Assembly: GCF_022581195.2 (NCBI RefSeq)
Contig: NC_061482.1
Coordinates: 13,082,001-13,146,000, forward strand
Length of the DNA: 64,000 nt
Source of the DNA: Helicoverpa zea
Taxonomy: Eukaryota; Arthropoda; Insecta; Lepidoptera; Noctuidae
Direction: 5' to 3'
Position numbers and translations under genes: made by a program. Under the pieces are notes generated by a model. The model was given only the letters and a program-made list of their open reading frames with translations, ran no database searches and was not told where the DNA came from. This document shows positions 50,301 to 57,307 of the stretch, in pieces; the stretch's first letter is position 1; each line of letters begins with the position of its first letter.

Positions 50301-53300
50301 GCTTAGACATGAAAGACTATAGAGGTCTATAGTCTTTCATGTCTAAGCGTCCTGTCTGAAAATAATATTGCAACCGCATGAGCACCTGCACTTTGATCTA
50401 ATTTATTCGTCAAAGAAAGGACAAGTCGAAAAAGTTAATACTATTATCCCCCTAAACCGCGCTATGATCTGATCAATCCTACTGGATCTAGAACACGTCG
50501 ATGTTCAGAAAGGGAAAGAAAGTAAGTGAATAAAAGTCAGGAAGTGCATAATTACATAATAAACACCGTTCATTCTCACGGCCTACTTGCGTCGGCGCAT
50601 GCTTTGAATGGCTACGATATAGAACGATCTAGCTTGAGTTACCTACGATCAATATAATGCTTTTATAAGGCCAGTAGAATACTCGGGTTTTGTATTAGTA
50701 CCATTGTTATTGCGAATGATAGTCTATTTTCAATGCGTCATTGCTTTGCTATCCTATTAGTTTTATCTACTATTTTTTTCTTCGTGTAAGTTGTTTTACT
50801 TGATCATAACTAGATTTTAAAGTACTCGTCGACCAGATCTTGAGCTGACCTTATAAAATCAATTTTTCATTTAATCACGTTGATAGCCGACGTATCTAGT
50901 TTTTTATCAAAGTCTCTTGTTGCAGGTGACAAATGGATGATTTCCTGTTTGGGCGTCCTGTACCTTACAAAGGGTCTTTTCTACAGAGTCGTTCCCGCCG
51001 ACCAGAGAGTCGACGAAGCCTACGCTGGCGTTTTTAGGTAAGGGTCTGAGGGAACATGTTGATAGCACAGTTTTTGAAATAAAATGATTTTTTGGAAACT
51101 TCATCTACCTAGCCTCTATCTTTCAGGCTTAGATCTTATTGGCCTTACTACAAAAACTTTAACGCCTGGTTTACAGTTGTCTAAAAATTTTGTGGCTGCA
51201 AAATGAACCATATGTCAACGTCATAATTTGACATTTTTTTAGACAAGGCTTAAACTGACGTTTAAAAGTTTTTGTGGTAAGACGGTATGTGTCTATTCAT
51301 AGGAAAAGGCTAGTCACATAAGTAGAAAATCAGTCACCATATAAGTAAATAATGTGAAGTTTTCAACGCCTACTGATTACGTTGTGTCACACTCGTGGGT
51401 GGTTTGCACTTGTATTCAAATCCAAGGAAAATTAAACAGTTCAAATAAGTATCCACATCTTTCGTAAACAACTTTTTACGAGGACCTATTACAAAGTGGA
51501 CTTAACGTAGATAATCGATTATTTTCGCAGGTTTCGTCTATGGTGGTGTGGACAATGGCTAGAAGTGCTCGTGGACGATCGCTTGCCAACCGTGAACGGC
51601 AAACTTGCATTCCTACAGAGCAATCACACGGAACAGATGTGGCCAGCACTACTGGAAAAGGCTTATGCTAAGTAGGTTTGACTTAATTTGTAAATTTATT
51701 TAGTTTTTTGTTCACGTATGACCTAGCTGTGCTTTAGGTCAGGTGGATCATCATCTGCCTAGCCTTTTTCCTAGCTATGTTGGGGTCGGCTTCAAGTCTA
51801 GCAGGATGCAGCTGAGTACCAGTGATTTACAAGGAGCGACCACTTTTTTGACCTCCTCAACCCAGTTACCCGGGCAACCTTGGTAAAACTGATTGTCAGA
51901 CGTTCTGACTTCTAACTACCCGTAACTACAAATGACCACCTGGACCCAATAGTTTATCGAACCTTCAAAACTGGAAAGAACTCGTCATGACAAGATGGTG
52001 CCAAGGTGCCAAGGATAATATGGCTAGCGTTATGATGCATCGATCCGCGCGATTTTAACTAAGCCACTATAGCTCTTCGTGTCAGGGGAATGTCATGCCT
52101 TGTATGTATTTTTAATGTTAGTGATGGAGCGATCGATATGTCATACTCCCCTCCCCTCTCCAAGACAAACCACTCCCCGCTTTGCACGACCGCATCAGCG
52201 GGCAAACGAGTGAGATGATTAATAAAATTGGACAAGGATTCTGATAGATATTCTTGACAGTAACGGTGCTATCAAGGCTAGTTTCCCAACTTGTTAAATA
52301 CAGGTAGAGAATAGCAAACTGAAGATAATAATTCGGAGAACACTAAAAAAAAAAATTTTATAAAATATTCTCGTCATCCATTTTAAATAATAGAGCTTCC
52401 ACTAACTACCTACACTTAAATGTTAGGCAGATATTTCTTTCAGATTTGTCTCGCGAAATCTTTGCTGACTAGTTACTTTGGCTCACTCATATCATGCATT
52501 GATATGCCTACGATAATCGTAATTTAAAATATTACATTAGCTTCTGCCAACGGTTTCACACGCGTTCCGTGGGAGCTGCTCAACAAACCCGGTCAAAAAT
52601 AGCTCATAGCCTCCCTCGATAAATGCGCTATATAACACTGAAAGAATTTTTCAATTCGGAAAAGTTGTCGATTAGCTCGTTCAAGCAACACACTTTTCCT
52701 TCAGCTTTATAATATTAACAAGCATGTATAGATGTTATCTTTCTTTTTCAGATTGCACGGATCCTACGAGGCTCTAAAATACGGGAGCTTACTTGACGGG
52801 CTGGCGGACCTCACGGGGGGCATCACCGAGTCGCTGCAGATGACCGAACTGACTGATGCCGAGACCCTGAGGAGTTTGTTAAAAAACACCAGTCTCGTTA
52901 CTGCACACCATGTGGCTACTGTAAGTATTCATACTATCCTGTAGTAGCTCCCGCACTCGGAGACATTTAATGGTTACGTAAGCCATTTCTTTGGCAACCC
53001 GTCACTAAGGAGTGACTTAAGTAATCATTAAATGTCTCCGAGTGTAAGAGATTTAACAATCTTCTTAGGAAAATCCTTCTATGGTCCTCTTTTGACGGGT
53101 AGGTAGTGTTTGTTAAAGTCTATCGTGTAAAATTAAGTGTAAATATACATAATCGCAGCGAAAGTGCTATGTTCAGAAGTCCTTTGTGCGATGCGAATGT
53201 TATCCAATTAACCGTGTCACTGCGAAATAATTTTAGGGACGTATAACTTTTGGTTAACCAAAAGCCTGCCTACGTATTCACCCACGAATATGTTATTTTT

Positions 53301-56300
53301 AAAGTTTGACAGAATTTTCTCAAAAAATTAATGTAATAGGTAAAAAAGAGTCGTTTGCTACGTAAACAATAATTTTAACAAAACTTTTCAGGCCCCTGAA
53401 GATAAAATTCCCGAGCTTCAATCCGAAATGAATTACGTTGTATTGAACGTGGAACAGGTAAGAGATAACTTATAACATTTTATAAGGTTCTTCTTAAATT
53501 TGTTTTTTCGAGATGTCAGACTATTCTACAGTTCATAGCTTGGATTTTCTTCTTAACTTGCAGGTGGAAAGCACCAAAGGTCTAGTACACGTCGTGCGTG
53601 TACTTCGGCCGCTCGGCATAGGAGAAGTTCCCGTGCCCTACATAGTATTGAACCCAGATTCGTAAGTTATCATTTCTTCCCCATGAATTTCATTCGGAAC
53701 TCTGTTTTACTCGACGCACAAGGGCATTCAGTAACCACAGTGTAAACCTGCAACTTTCTACTTACTTCCACTTAGTTTAAAAATATTATTTAAAAACAAA
53801 AACCCGACCATGTTAAAAATCTCATGTAACGACCCGTAAAGGCAGAACATAAATAAGGTGTCGCAGTTGGGGGACCATTCTATTGAATCTACTTACCTGT
53901 TTATCTAGCTAAGAACTACCCCAACTGTGATCTTTCTTCTAATATACTTCTACAAGTGTGAATATAAAACTCACGATTTTCAGCTGGCAAACTATCCCTC
54001 AGCAAGAAAGAGACCGCTTTATCTCAACACCCAAAGGCATATGGATGTTGTTCTCGGAATTTCAACGCGTTTTCACACGCATCGAAGTAGTGCACTTGGA
54101 CTCAGAGACCTGTAGAGCAGAACCATTTTTAGCTGACAAATCAAAGTGGCAGATGAAGATGCACCAAGGTGCCTGGAAGAGAGGAGTCTCGGCTGGAGGA
54201 TGTCGGAACTACACGAGTGAGTACTTTTTGAATGTACAATGAAGTGTTGCGGTTATCAAAGGAAAAAAAAGAACAGGTGTTCCTTCGAATTAGGTATATA
54301 AATAAGTCCTATCAGATACGTTAATGTTAACTACTAACCCCCTTACTTATAAAATCACTAATCATCTTCTAAGCAACATTTTAACTAATCACTACTTAAA
54401 GTCTTAAGTAGTGATTAAATTTTAGTTAAGACATGCTTAAGCAACGTTTATAAGTAAGAATTTTCTTAAACAGCCCTTAAGTATTACTTATATTTAATTC
54501 ACGTTTATAAGTAAGGCTGTTAGGTACTACCTTTGTTAACTCAATACCTACCTAAGGATCTATCAGACAGGAAGCGGTCACGCGGTCAAGCGGTTAGCTT
54601 TGCATTCTGACCGCGTCAGTCAAGTAGAACTAGTAGTAGAGCTCGAACGCAGAACGCGTGACGTGACCGCTCTCTGTCTGATAGATCCCTTAATTAAATC
54701 TTTCAACTATATGTACCTACCTACATTATTTATGTACATTGCAGATTTTTTTCACACCAACCCACAAATCCAAATAGTCCTAACAGAACCGGATACTGTC
54801 ATCATATCTCTCAACCAGCACTGTACTATGGAACCCAAAGTCATCGGCTTCAGCATTTTCAAAATTCCTGCACCTTTGAACGAGACTGCAAGAGCCTTAT
54901 TTTTCAGAAAAGTGAAAAGTACCATAAATTCTCAATACACAAATAGTCGACAAGTTACTCACAGGTGTGTAATGAGTTTTAAAATTATTTAAAATGTATA
55001 AACTAGAATTAAGAAATCAATAGATATTGTACCTACATAAAGTCTCATTAAGATCATATGTGTCAGTTCGCGGTAAAAGGTACCTGTTGGCACTTACGAC
55101 ATTATGTTTTTTTAGTCTAAGCAAGATTGTAGAATTTGTATCTCCAAATGACTTAAGCACCAAAGTCCATAAGGAACCTTTTGTCATGAAATGACACATA
55201 TGAATAAATAGTTAAAATAGTAAATAGATCGACAATCGAGCGATAACGTGTCGCCAAAAATTAACTAAGTACTTACGTCTGTTGAGTGAGTTTTTCATGT
55301 GTTAGTAAATATACCTGCTTTTATCAACTTTGAAATCGGTATTTGCTGTGTCTTTATTTTGATCATAGAACATTTTTCAAAGTATCGCTGGTTTCGTTGT
55401 TATGCGTTTGATATATTCGGGACCACTGCTTACTGCCTCTTAGAGTGTCCGCATTTTGTAGTCATGCCACATATAGTATCTGTTACGCATTGCAAATCTA
55501 TCAAACAGTAGCGGGATCCTAAATCTATGGTTAAGATTGACAATTTTCTTAGGTCCTTTTCCGCACAAAATTGTGACCTCCTGTCCCAATTAATTATTAA
55601 ATGGCTATCATTTCACAGATCACGGCTAGAAGCAAGTGCCTTCATAATTATGCCTACAACATTTGAGCCACGCGATGAAGCTAACTTCACTTTAAGAGTA
55701 TTCTCAAGCAAACCGATCAAGATGAAGTTGCTGGACAATCCGCCGCAGATGACGAAAACTGCTATAGTAAAGGCTCTCCCGGTAGTAAAAGTGAATAGCT
55801 TTAAGCAATACGAAGCTATATTCCTCCAATTGGCTGATGAACATAAGTCGATAGACCCGTTTGAACTGCAAGAACTGCTTGACGCGTGTCTCCCTAATGA
55901 CTACATCAAGAGTTGCGCTTCTATAGACACGTGCAGACAGATCGTTTTATCGTTAGATGTATCCTTTTCAATTTCTTTTTTGTTTGATTCGTGATTAATG
56001 TATTGACTATAGGCACGCGACTGACCAATGTTTTCTCAGTTAGATACTGTTTTTTTCTCTTGGTTTTCTACTAATTCGTTATTTAATCACGTTTTTACAA
56101 TTTTAAAATTAATTAAAAAATGCATAAAATTCTTTAACCGACACCACAGAAAAAAGGCACAGGTCGAATAACGCTATCTGACTTCAAAGACCTCATGTGT
56201 AGTTTGAAGCACTGGCAGCTCGTGTTCAGGACGCACGCTCTAGAAAAGATGGGTGTCCTGAGGGCTGAGAGGTTTCGTGACGCCCTCCGTGACGTCGGTT

Positions 56301-57307
56301 TCATAGTACCCGAGAAAGTGATGAACCTCCTTGTTCTGAGGTATATGAGAAAAGACGGCATGCTCAGGTTCGGTGACTTCGTTTCGGCTGTGATGCATCT
56401 ACATCGTGCGTTTGGTAAGAACACAAATATTAGCCCAATAATTACCTTCCTGCCTATCTTTTTAAGGGTTACGTAGTTATATCCAACCCTTATAGTTACG
56501 ACATGTCTGTCTGTCCGTCCGCTGATAATCTCAAAAGTAGAACTTTGTAAAGACTTTCCAGGAAAATAATTTTAGTAGTGTAGTTTGGGCTACTTCACTG
56601 TTTAGATTTTTCTGAGTTGATGGGGTCGCGACAGTCATTGTCGGGAAACTACAAAACCCTACACTGAGCGTGGCCCGACACGTTCTTGGCTGGTTTTTTA
56701 TATAACTTCGTACACTCATTTTTTTATACTCCCTAAAAAAAGAAATCTCCTAAGTAGGTAAGTACCTAATATGTTGTAATTTTTTTCCCAGAAATATACC
56801 ACAGAAGCAACAGCCTACGAACGGAAGGCGTTCAAATGAATTTAACAGAGGTAAATGCTTAAAATTATTATTATAAATTAAATAGAATCATCATCACCTT
56901 AGAATTGTTATCTATAGTGCTATTGTAGCTACTTTGTGTTTCTACTTTAATTGGGTAATGATTGCTGTCATTAAGTTTAGCGCGTTTTGCTTTGTAAAAA
57001 AACTGGTACCTACACAACTGCATTCGGTTTGACTGGAAGCCGACCCCAACATAAAGGGGAAACGACCGGACAGACGATGAGTCTTTGCGCAATTGCTAGT
57101 TCCATATTCACTTACAGAATAGTAATTGATCGAATGTAAAAAAAATGCATTGAAAAGTAGAAAAATCCTATTTGAAAATTATTTTTCTATTGGAAAGCCT
57201 CTAGCTAGGGTGATGGTGACCGGACGCGGGTGCAAATGATTAGTTAATAAAATATTAATTTTAATCATTTTTGTTTACAGTGGCTGAAGAATGCTTTTAT
57301 GTGTTAA
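26382..57307 (+). CDS. CalpC: Calpain-C-like catalytically dead calpain, 13 coding exons
   Basis: Coding exons: 26382-26519, 35630-35699, 50926-51037, 51531-51671, 52752-52920, 53392-53457, 53564-53661, 53984-54216, 54745-54964, 55619-55958, 56150-56414, 56792-56850, 57281-57307. All introns are GT-AG, phases match throughout, and the product is 645 aa. The order is a protease core (about 15-335; WEDPDFPAS, FEWKR, VVPADQ, VDDRLPT, LLEKAYAKLHGSYEAL), a C2-like domain (GGCRNY near 340) and a degenerate penta-EF-hand end finishing WLKNAFMC. The catalytic Cys of the GDCW motif is Lys72 (GDKW), the His position is Met223 and the Asn of RNPWG is Arg247, so no proteolysis is expected. EF loops lack several calcium ligands. 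Drosophila Calpain-C is likewise known to lack its catalytic residues, and YERI, GDxW and FRLWWCG point to orthology (family recall). The start follows an acceptor AG by one base, so a 5' exon lies upstream. The N terminus is short, as in CalpC. Intron 2 contains eRF3. Confidence 0.93.
26610..27010. repeat. Hairpin MITE-like segment and family C fragment in CalpC intron 1
   Basis: ACGGCGGGGTGAC (26610-26622) pairs with GTCACCCTGCCGT (26640-26652) with one mismatch. 26730-27010 carries AAAAAGGGGGAGGTTCTCAA, GGTCAGGATCTGATGGTGG and GGTTTGGACTTTATCTG, the family C order. Confidence 0.6.
27011..28460. other. Intronic AT-rich sequence
   Basis: 28205-28300 resembles a decayed tRNA-like SINE head (GTGGCCTGATGTGTAGG, then AAGTTCAAATCTCACC). 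Chance frames of 65-74 codons have no motifs. Confidence 0.35.
28467..28539 (+). pseudogene. tRNA-Asp-like copy, degraded
   Basis: A 73-nt copy about 640 bases before the intact tRNA-Asp. Anticodon GTC and the T arm are kept. The acceptor stem has a T:T mismatch (TCCTCGG against CCGTGGA), the D arm is altered and one base longer, and the anticodon stem has a G:T pair. A T4 run follows at 28547. It is probably a decaying local duplicate. Weak function cannot be excluded. Confidence 0.7.
28540..29182. other. Intronic sequence between the two tRNA-Asp copies
   Basis: No feature was recognised. There is no extended similarity between the flanks of the two copies, so the duplication seems limited to the tRNA or is old. 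Confidence 0.4.
29183..29254 (+). tRNA. tRNA-Asp (GUC)
   Basis: A 72-nt cloverleaf. Acceptor stem TCCTCGG pairs with CCGGGGA with one T:G wobble, followed by discriminator G. Anticodon stem CCCGC/GCGGG encloses loop CTGTCAC with anticodon GTC. T stem CGGGG/CCCCG encloses TTCGATC. The internal promoter boxes are intact and a six-T pol III terminator starts at 29261. It lies in CalpC intron 1 and should be transcribed independently by pol III. Confidence 0.96.
29505..29692 (+). repeat. SINE family A body and tail
   Basis: GTAGTCAGAAGCCGAAGTCT, GGGTTGCCCGGGTAACTGG, then GGAAGACGACCCCATCATAG and TTGGGAAAAGGCTAGGCAG. Confidence 0.8.
29693..30366. other. Intronic AT-rich sequence
   Basis: TTACCTGTAGCATATAGG and TTACCTATAGTATATAGG (about 30165 and 30205) are a short local duplication. 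No gene is seen. Confidence 0.35.
30367..30694. mobile_element. MITE with GGGGCCCGATT termini
   Basis: The left end GGGGCCCGATTCTC and right end GAAAATCGGGCCCC are inverted copies with one or two differences. The interior has runs of CGATTGG and AATCG type motifs in both orientations. Length is 328 bp. The target duplication is unclear. Confidence 0.75.
30985..31195 (+). repeat. Interspersed repeat family B
   Basis: GCCGTTTTCCCACGGTTCAT, AACTACTGCCGGAACTATCC, TAGCTTTCTAATAGTGAAG, and a tail of ACAAACAAACAAAAAT. Confidence 0.7.
31590..31890 (+). repeat. Family C element, single-unit copy
   Basis: CCCCAAACACGTTCAACAGC, GAAGTTCCCTCGATTCTC, GTCTCCATCATCAGATCAT and TTTCTCAAGATTTCCATCC. The 117-codon open frame across it is not a gene. 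Confidence 0.65.
31891..32453. other. Intronic AT-rich sequence
   Basis: Nothing was recognised apart from AT-rich filler with TATTTAC(C)TTCTAA-type repeats. Confidence 0.35.
32454..32734 (+). repeat. GC-rich repeat, left copy of an inverted pair
   Basis: Runs from TAAGCATGCAACATGCAGC through CACGGCTCCGGCGCTGCGG and GGTAGGGCAGACAAGACTAC to TTCGTTTTCGTCACTAAC. It is about 90% identical to the complement of 34237-34541. The function is unknown. Apparent frames of 70-106 codons are GC artefacts. Confidence 0.85.
33152..33328 (+). mobile_element. Short RTE LINE 3' insertion with 11-bp TSD
   Basis: A 177-bp insertion flanked by TATCTACTGAC at 33141-33151 and 33329-33339. It encodes the terminal GRPKKRWMDCLKDDMNKKG of the RTE frame and then the 3' UTR (CGACCCCGAATAAAATTGGG, then AGAAAGAAGAAGAAG). 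This is a heavily 5'-truncated target-primed insertion in CalpC intron 1. Confidence 0.85.
33371..33648. mobile_element. Tc1/mariner-type MITE, perfect 30-bp TIRs
   Basis: TIRs at 33371-33400 and 33619-33648 begin GGGTCCGTTCAGATAGACCG and are exact inverted copies over 30 bp. TA on both sides (33369-33370, 33649-33650) is the expected target duplication. Length is 278 bp with no coding content. Confidence 0.93.
33930..34236. repeat. AT-rich repeat with recurrent GGT(G/A)ACCA motifs, left part
   Basis: Contains GGCGATCACCAAAAATATT, GGTTCCCAAAATGGATTAAT and GGTCACCAAATTCTATCC. It resumes after the GC-rich repeat at 34.6 kb, so the two parts may be one element interrupted or flanked by it. Confidence 0.45.
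34237..34541 (-). repeat. GC-rich repeat, right copy of an inverted pair
   Basis: Inverted copy of 32454-32734. It carries an extra palindrome, CTGGCCGGCTGAGCCGGCCAG in two halves CTGGCCGGCT and AGCCGGCCAG around one G (34395-34415), absent from the left copy. Confidence 0.85.
34600..34930. repeat. AT-rich repeat with GGT(G/A)ACCA motifs, right part
   Basis: TTATTTGGTGACCATTTATC and CATTTTGGTAACCGTTTAG mirror, in the opposite sense, the motifs at 34.15-34.2 kb. Confidence 0.45.
34931..35629. other. End of CalpC intron 1
   Basis: AT-rich. The acceptor TTTTTGTTTTCAG ends at 35629. Nothing else was recognised. Confidence 0.4.
35700..39650. other. CalpC intron 2, upstream of eRF3
   Basis: A small family C fragment (CACCAAGTCAGGATCTGGTG) lies at 36900. 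The rest is AT-rich and low in repeats. Chance frames of 64-78 codons have no motifs. The scarcity of mobile elements around eRF3 is notable beside the rest of the window. Confidence 0.4.
39640..39870 (+). promoter_or_regulatory. eRF3 promoter and short 5' UTR (candidate)
   Basis: A GC-richer stretch (AAAGCGCGGGAATTGCC, CGCTGCCCCCCGGC) precedes a TCAGT arthropod initiator at 39798-39802, which would give a 5' UTR of about 70 bases. There is no TATA box at the right distance. The eRF3 gene therefore seems to own a promoter within the CalpC intron. Confidence 0.4.
39871..42048 (+). CDS. eRF3: Eukaryotic peptide chain release factor eRF3 (GTPase), intronless
   Basis: A single uninterrupted frame of 725 codons. 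eRF3 is the GTPase partner of eRF1 in translation termination and acts in the cytosol. The low-complexity N-terminal region (about 1-295) carries a PAM2 motif at 44-53 (LNVNAFVFVP), which binds poly(A)-binding protein. The GTPase domain follows: P-loop GHVDAGKST 308-316, switch I RDRGKTVEVG 361-370, DAPGH 385-389, NKMD 447-450. Two beta-barrel domains end in GRFTLRDENKTIAIGK. All GTPase motifs are intact, so this looks functional. It lies wholly inside CalpC intron 2 on the same strand. Intron loss fits either an old retrocopy that became the working gene or a second copy; human GSPT2 is a known intronless eRF3 retrogene. No target duplication or encoded poly(A) tail was seen, so any retroposition is not recent. 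The start gives a family-like N terminus. Confidence 0.97.
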   Translation: MSNNPEDHLPATSQNPQEEMDTNNIQENNNSESLTEITANMSKLNVNAFVFVPSSDAQQLELQLQAANLHYLHYQEFMPVGLDISLDLQGNPYVCYQDSVEIDENCYGEIAMAAPQFDGPPPPLPPPDRNTDYEMFAMETDVLYPSAFGGSNSSFDANLSASQDPPLLPAIYGPSVSTAYFYEPPKDNTMLYCYFPYAENLHFSGNYQTPIMPPTLLEDIPMPTAPKPASTLTQILSISDPSSTAVYQNWEPFGTNNTQTPEMIHEIKPNKIENQEDCEVSKRTNKKRRARNVDNCSKKEHVNLVFIGHVDAGKSTLGGQIMSLTGMINHRTLDKLEREAREKSRESWYLSWALDTNQEERDRGKTVEVGRAYFETEKKHFTILDAPGHKSFVPNMIGGAAQADFAVLVISARKGEFETGFDRGGQTREHAMLAKSSGVKHLIAVVNKMDDPTVNWDEKRYNECRDKILPYLKRLGFILGRDLSFLPVSGQTGQGILDQVPEDICKWYRGPSFIQLLDELPPISRKMDGPFIMPVADKFKDMGTVLMGKVEAGVIRVGSALLLMPNKVQVIVDQMWSDDLEVTTIAPGENVKIKVKGIEEEEISSGFVLCDITNPIPIVKVFDAQVVVLEHKSIICAGYSAVMHIHSAHEEVTVISLICLVDKKTGQKSTTRPRYIKQEQIAVMRLECAEIVCACLFKEFAQMGRFTLRDENKTIAIGKILKIIG
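42049..42972 (+). other. eRF3 3' UTR with internal duplication
   Basis: AT-rich sequence running to AATAAA at 42967-42972, the best poly(A) signal seen. 42115-42277 and about 42284-42440 are an imperfect tandem duplication: AATATTTAATGAGTTTAT, GTATTTTCATTTACC and AACATTTTCTTAAATAC occur in both, in the same order. Confidence 0.5.
42973..44705. other. CalpC intron 2, unassigned
   Basis: 43300-44050 is less AT-rich and has a 137-codon frame (43638-44051), which looks like old coding or retroelement sequence but was not recognised on either strand. 44548-44590 is a short GC-rich patch (GGGCCCGGGCCGGAGCGC). Confidence 0.35.
44709..45092 (-). mobile_element. SINE family A, full-length tRNA-derived copy
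   Basis: On the - strand the head carries a pol III A box (TGGCCTAGTGGG, 45085-45074) and B box (GGTTCGATTCC, 45042-45032), as in tRNA-derived SINEs. The body includes GGTCCCGGCTGTCATTGAAC, and the tail GCCGACCCCAACATGGTTGG, then AAAAAGGCTCGGAGGATGAT. This is the reference copy for the truncated family A pieces in the window. It lies next to the RTE insertion in the same orientation. Confidence 0.88.
45188..46662 (-). mobile_element. RTE-type LINE insertion, 5'-truncated
   Basis: Span of the element around the reverse transcriptase frame, including the short 3' UTR with the hairpin-like CGACCCCAAGTAATATTTGGGAA segment (split here as CGACCCCAA and TTGGGAA). The exact 5' break is taken at the loss of homology near 46660. 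No clear target duplication was found. Confidence 0.7.
45237..46655 (-). CDS. RTE-clade non-LTR retrotransposon, reverse transcriptase, 5'-truncated
   Basis: A 472-codon open frame. Reverse transcriptase motifs in order: GPDGIPVEVW near the start, NQFGFMPGRSTTDAIF (94-108), FVDLEKAYDRVPR with catalytic Asp130, GLHQGSALSPYLF (187-198) and FADD (219-222). The C-terminal part has MCGVTRMDKVRN and GRGRPKKRWMDC, the tail usual in lepidopteran RTE elements. The N-terminal endonuclease is missing, so the copy is dead on arrival, but the frame has no stop or frameshift and the insertion is fairly young. The frame ends at 45237. The 3' UTR continues to about 45190 and ends in a GAAGAAGAAGAGG run. It sits antisense inside CalpC intron 2, about 3 kb downstream of eRF3. 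Confidence 0.9.
   Translation of the reverse strand: MKKIGPDGIPVEVWKLLKMDGWKWLALFFNKLLQEETIPDEWCNSFLVPIFKNKGDVLNCNNYRGIKLMSHSMKVWEKVIERRLREESDIARNQFGFMPGRSTTDAIFCIRQLCEKYRGAHKNLHMVFVDLEKAYDRVPREVLWWALEEKGIPGKYVQLIRAMYGRCRTEVRSAAGTTTSFSVGVGLHQGSALSPYLFLLVMDALTAEIREEAPWCMLFADDIVLVGESGPEVQSRLEAWRLRLETVGLKVSRSKTEYLHCDFGGISGPMTITLAGMPLPVCSDFRYLGSLVQSDGEVNRDVTHRINTGWMKWRQVTSAICDPRMPLKLKGKIYKSVIRPVVLYGSECWALKKTDEKRVHVTEMRMLRWMCGVTRMDKVRNDYIRGSLKVAPVTEKMRSRRLSWYGHVMRRDDTHATKCVLSMNVDGWRGRGRPKKRWMDCLKDDMNRKGVSVSMTSDRGKWKKMTYCADPK
46663..47585. other. CalpC intron 2, unassigned
   Basis: 47035-47105 is a short family B fragment (CCGTTCCACCCGCGTCCC). 46890-47000 is a GC-richer patch with GAGAGTGCAATGCC-like repeats of unknown kind. 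No gene is seen. Confidence 0.35.
47590..47930 (-). repeat. Two adjacent SINE family A fragments
   Basis: 47595-47690 is a diverged tail (TATATTGGGGTCGACTTTTA). 47715-47925 is a closer copy (CAACCATGTTGGGGTCGGCT, CCAGTTACCCGGCCAACCC, TTCAATGACAGCCGGGACC). Confidence 0.8.
48123..48415 (+). repeat. Interspersed repeat with (GGAC)n
   Basis: AACCGGCCAAGTGC start, GTTTGTTGTATGGGAGCCCC, TTCAACTCTCTGACTACCAC, then a GGAC run (48336-48354) and CAATAGGGTCCCATTTTACC. This is a well-known style of lepidopteran repeat; the family was not assigned. Confidence 0.7.
48700..48875 (-). repeat. Inverted relative of the 25.2-kb repeat
   Basis: The complement of CTAATGTAACAAGAAACC and TTCGGCGCCATTTTTTATT matches 25.34-25.46 kb in opposite orientation. 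Confidence 0.7.
48876..50292. other. CalpC intron 2, unassigned
   Basis: 49555-49650 is a GC-richer patch (GGGGCGAACGAGGGACAATC, GCGCTCCGAGTGGTAGCG) of unknown origin. The rest is AT-rich with chance frames only. Confidence 0.35.
50293..50356. repeat. Perfect 30-bp-stem hairpin with 4-base loop
   Basis: The left arm GACAGGACGCTTAGACATGA then AAGACTATAG (50293-50322), loop AGGT (50323-50326), and right arm 50327-50356 are exact complements. TTTCTTTGAC before and GTCAAAGAAA some 50 bases after add a wider, interrupted pairing. It is shorter and more perfect than the MITEs nearby. It lies in CalpC intron 2. Confidence 0.92.
50357..50925. other. End of CalpC intron 2
   Basis: AT-rich. The acceptor CTCTTGTTGCAG ends at 50925. 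No gene is seen. Confidence 0.4.
51748..51965 (-). repeat. SINE family A in CalpC intron 4
   Basis: TCATCATCTGCCTAGCC, CTATGTTGGGGTCGGCTTCA, AACCCAGTTACCCGGGCAAC and GACCACCTGGACCCAATAG, the inverted family A order. Confidence 0.85.
52540..52728 (+). repeat. Family B in CalpC intron 4
   Basis: GCTTCTGCCAACGGTTTCAC, CGCGTTCCGTGGGAGCTGC, GCCTCCCTCGATAAATGCGC and CTTCAGCTTTATAATATTA. It ends about 25 bases before the exon 5 acceptor. Confidence 0.85.
52954..53044. mobile_element. 91-bp MITE in CalpC intron 5
   Basis: CACTCGGAGACATTTAATG at the left recurs inverted as CATTAAATGTCTCCGAGTG at the right, 19 bp exact, with further partial pairing inward. It starts only 33 bases inside the intron after the exon 5 donor. 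Confidence 0.85.
54335..54525. mobile_element. MITE in CalpC intron 8
   Basis: CCTTACTTATAAAA at the left and GTTTATAAGTAAGG at the right form terminal inverted repeats. Inside, TAATCACTACTTAA (54386-54399) and TTAAGTAGTGATTA (54404-54417) form a perfect 14-bp hairpin. Confidence 0.75.
54555..54690. mobile_element. 136-bp TA-flanked MITE in CalpC intron 8
   Basis: GGATCTATCAGACAG and CTGTCTGATAGATCC are inverted ends, continuing as AGCGGTCACG and CGTGACCGCT. TA lies on both sides (54553-54554, 54691-54692). It ends 55 bases before exon 9. Confidence 0.85.
57010..57090 (+). repeat. SINE family A tail in CalpC intron 12
   Basis: GGTTTGACTGGAAGCCGACC, CCAACATAAAGGGGAAACG, ACAGACGATGAG: a diverged family A tail. 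Confidence 0.6.

Noticed and set aside
52912..52935. His in LVTAHH of CalpC as a retained catalytic His
   Set aside because: The segment aligns better with the upstream SLLGCSI-like loop, while EMNYVVLNVEQV aligns with GHAYSVTGVEEV and places Met at the catalytic position.
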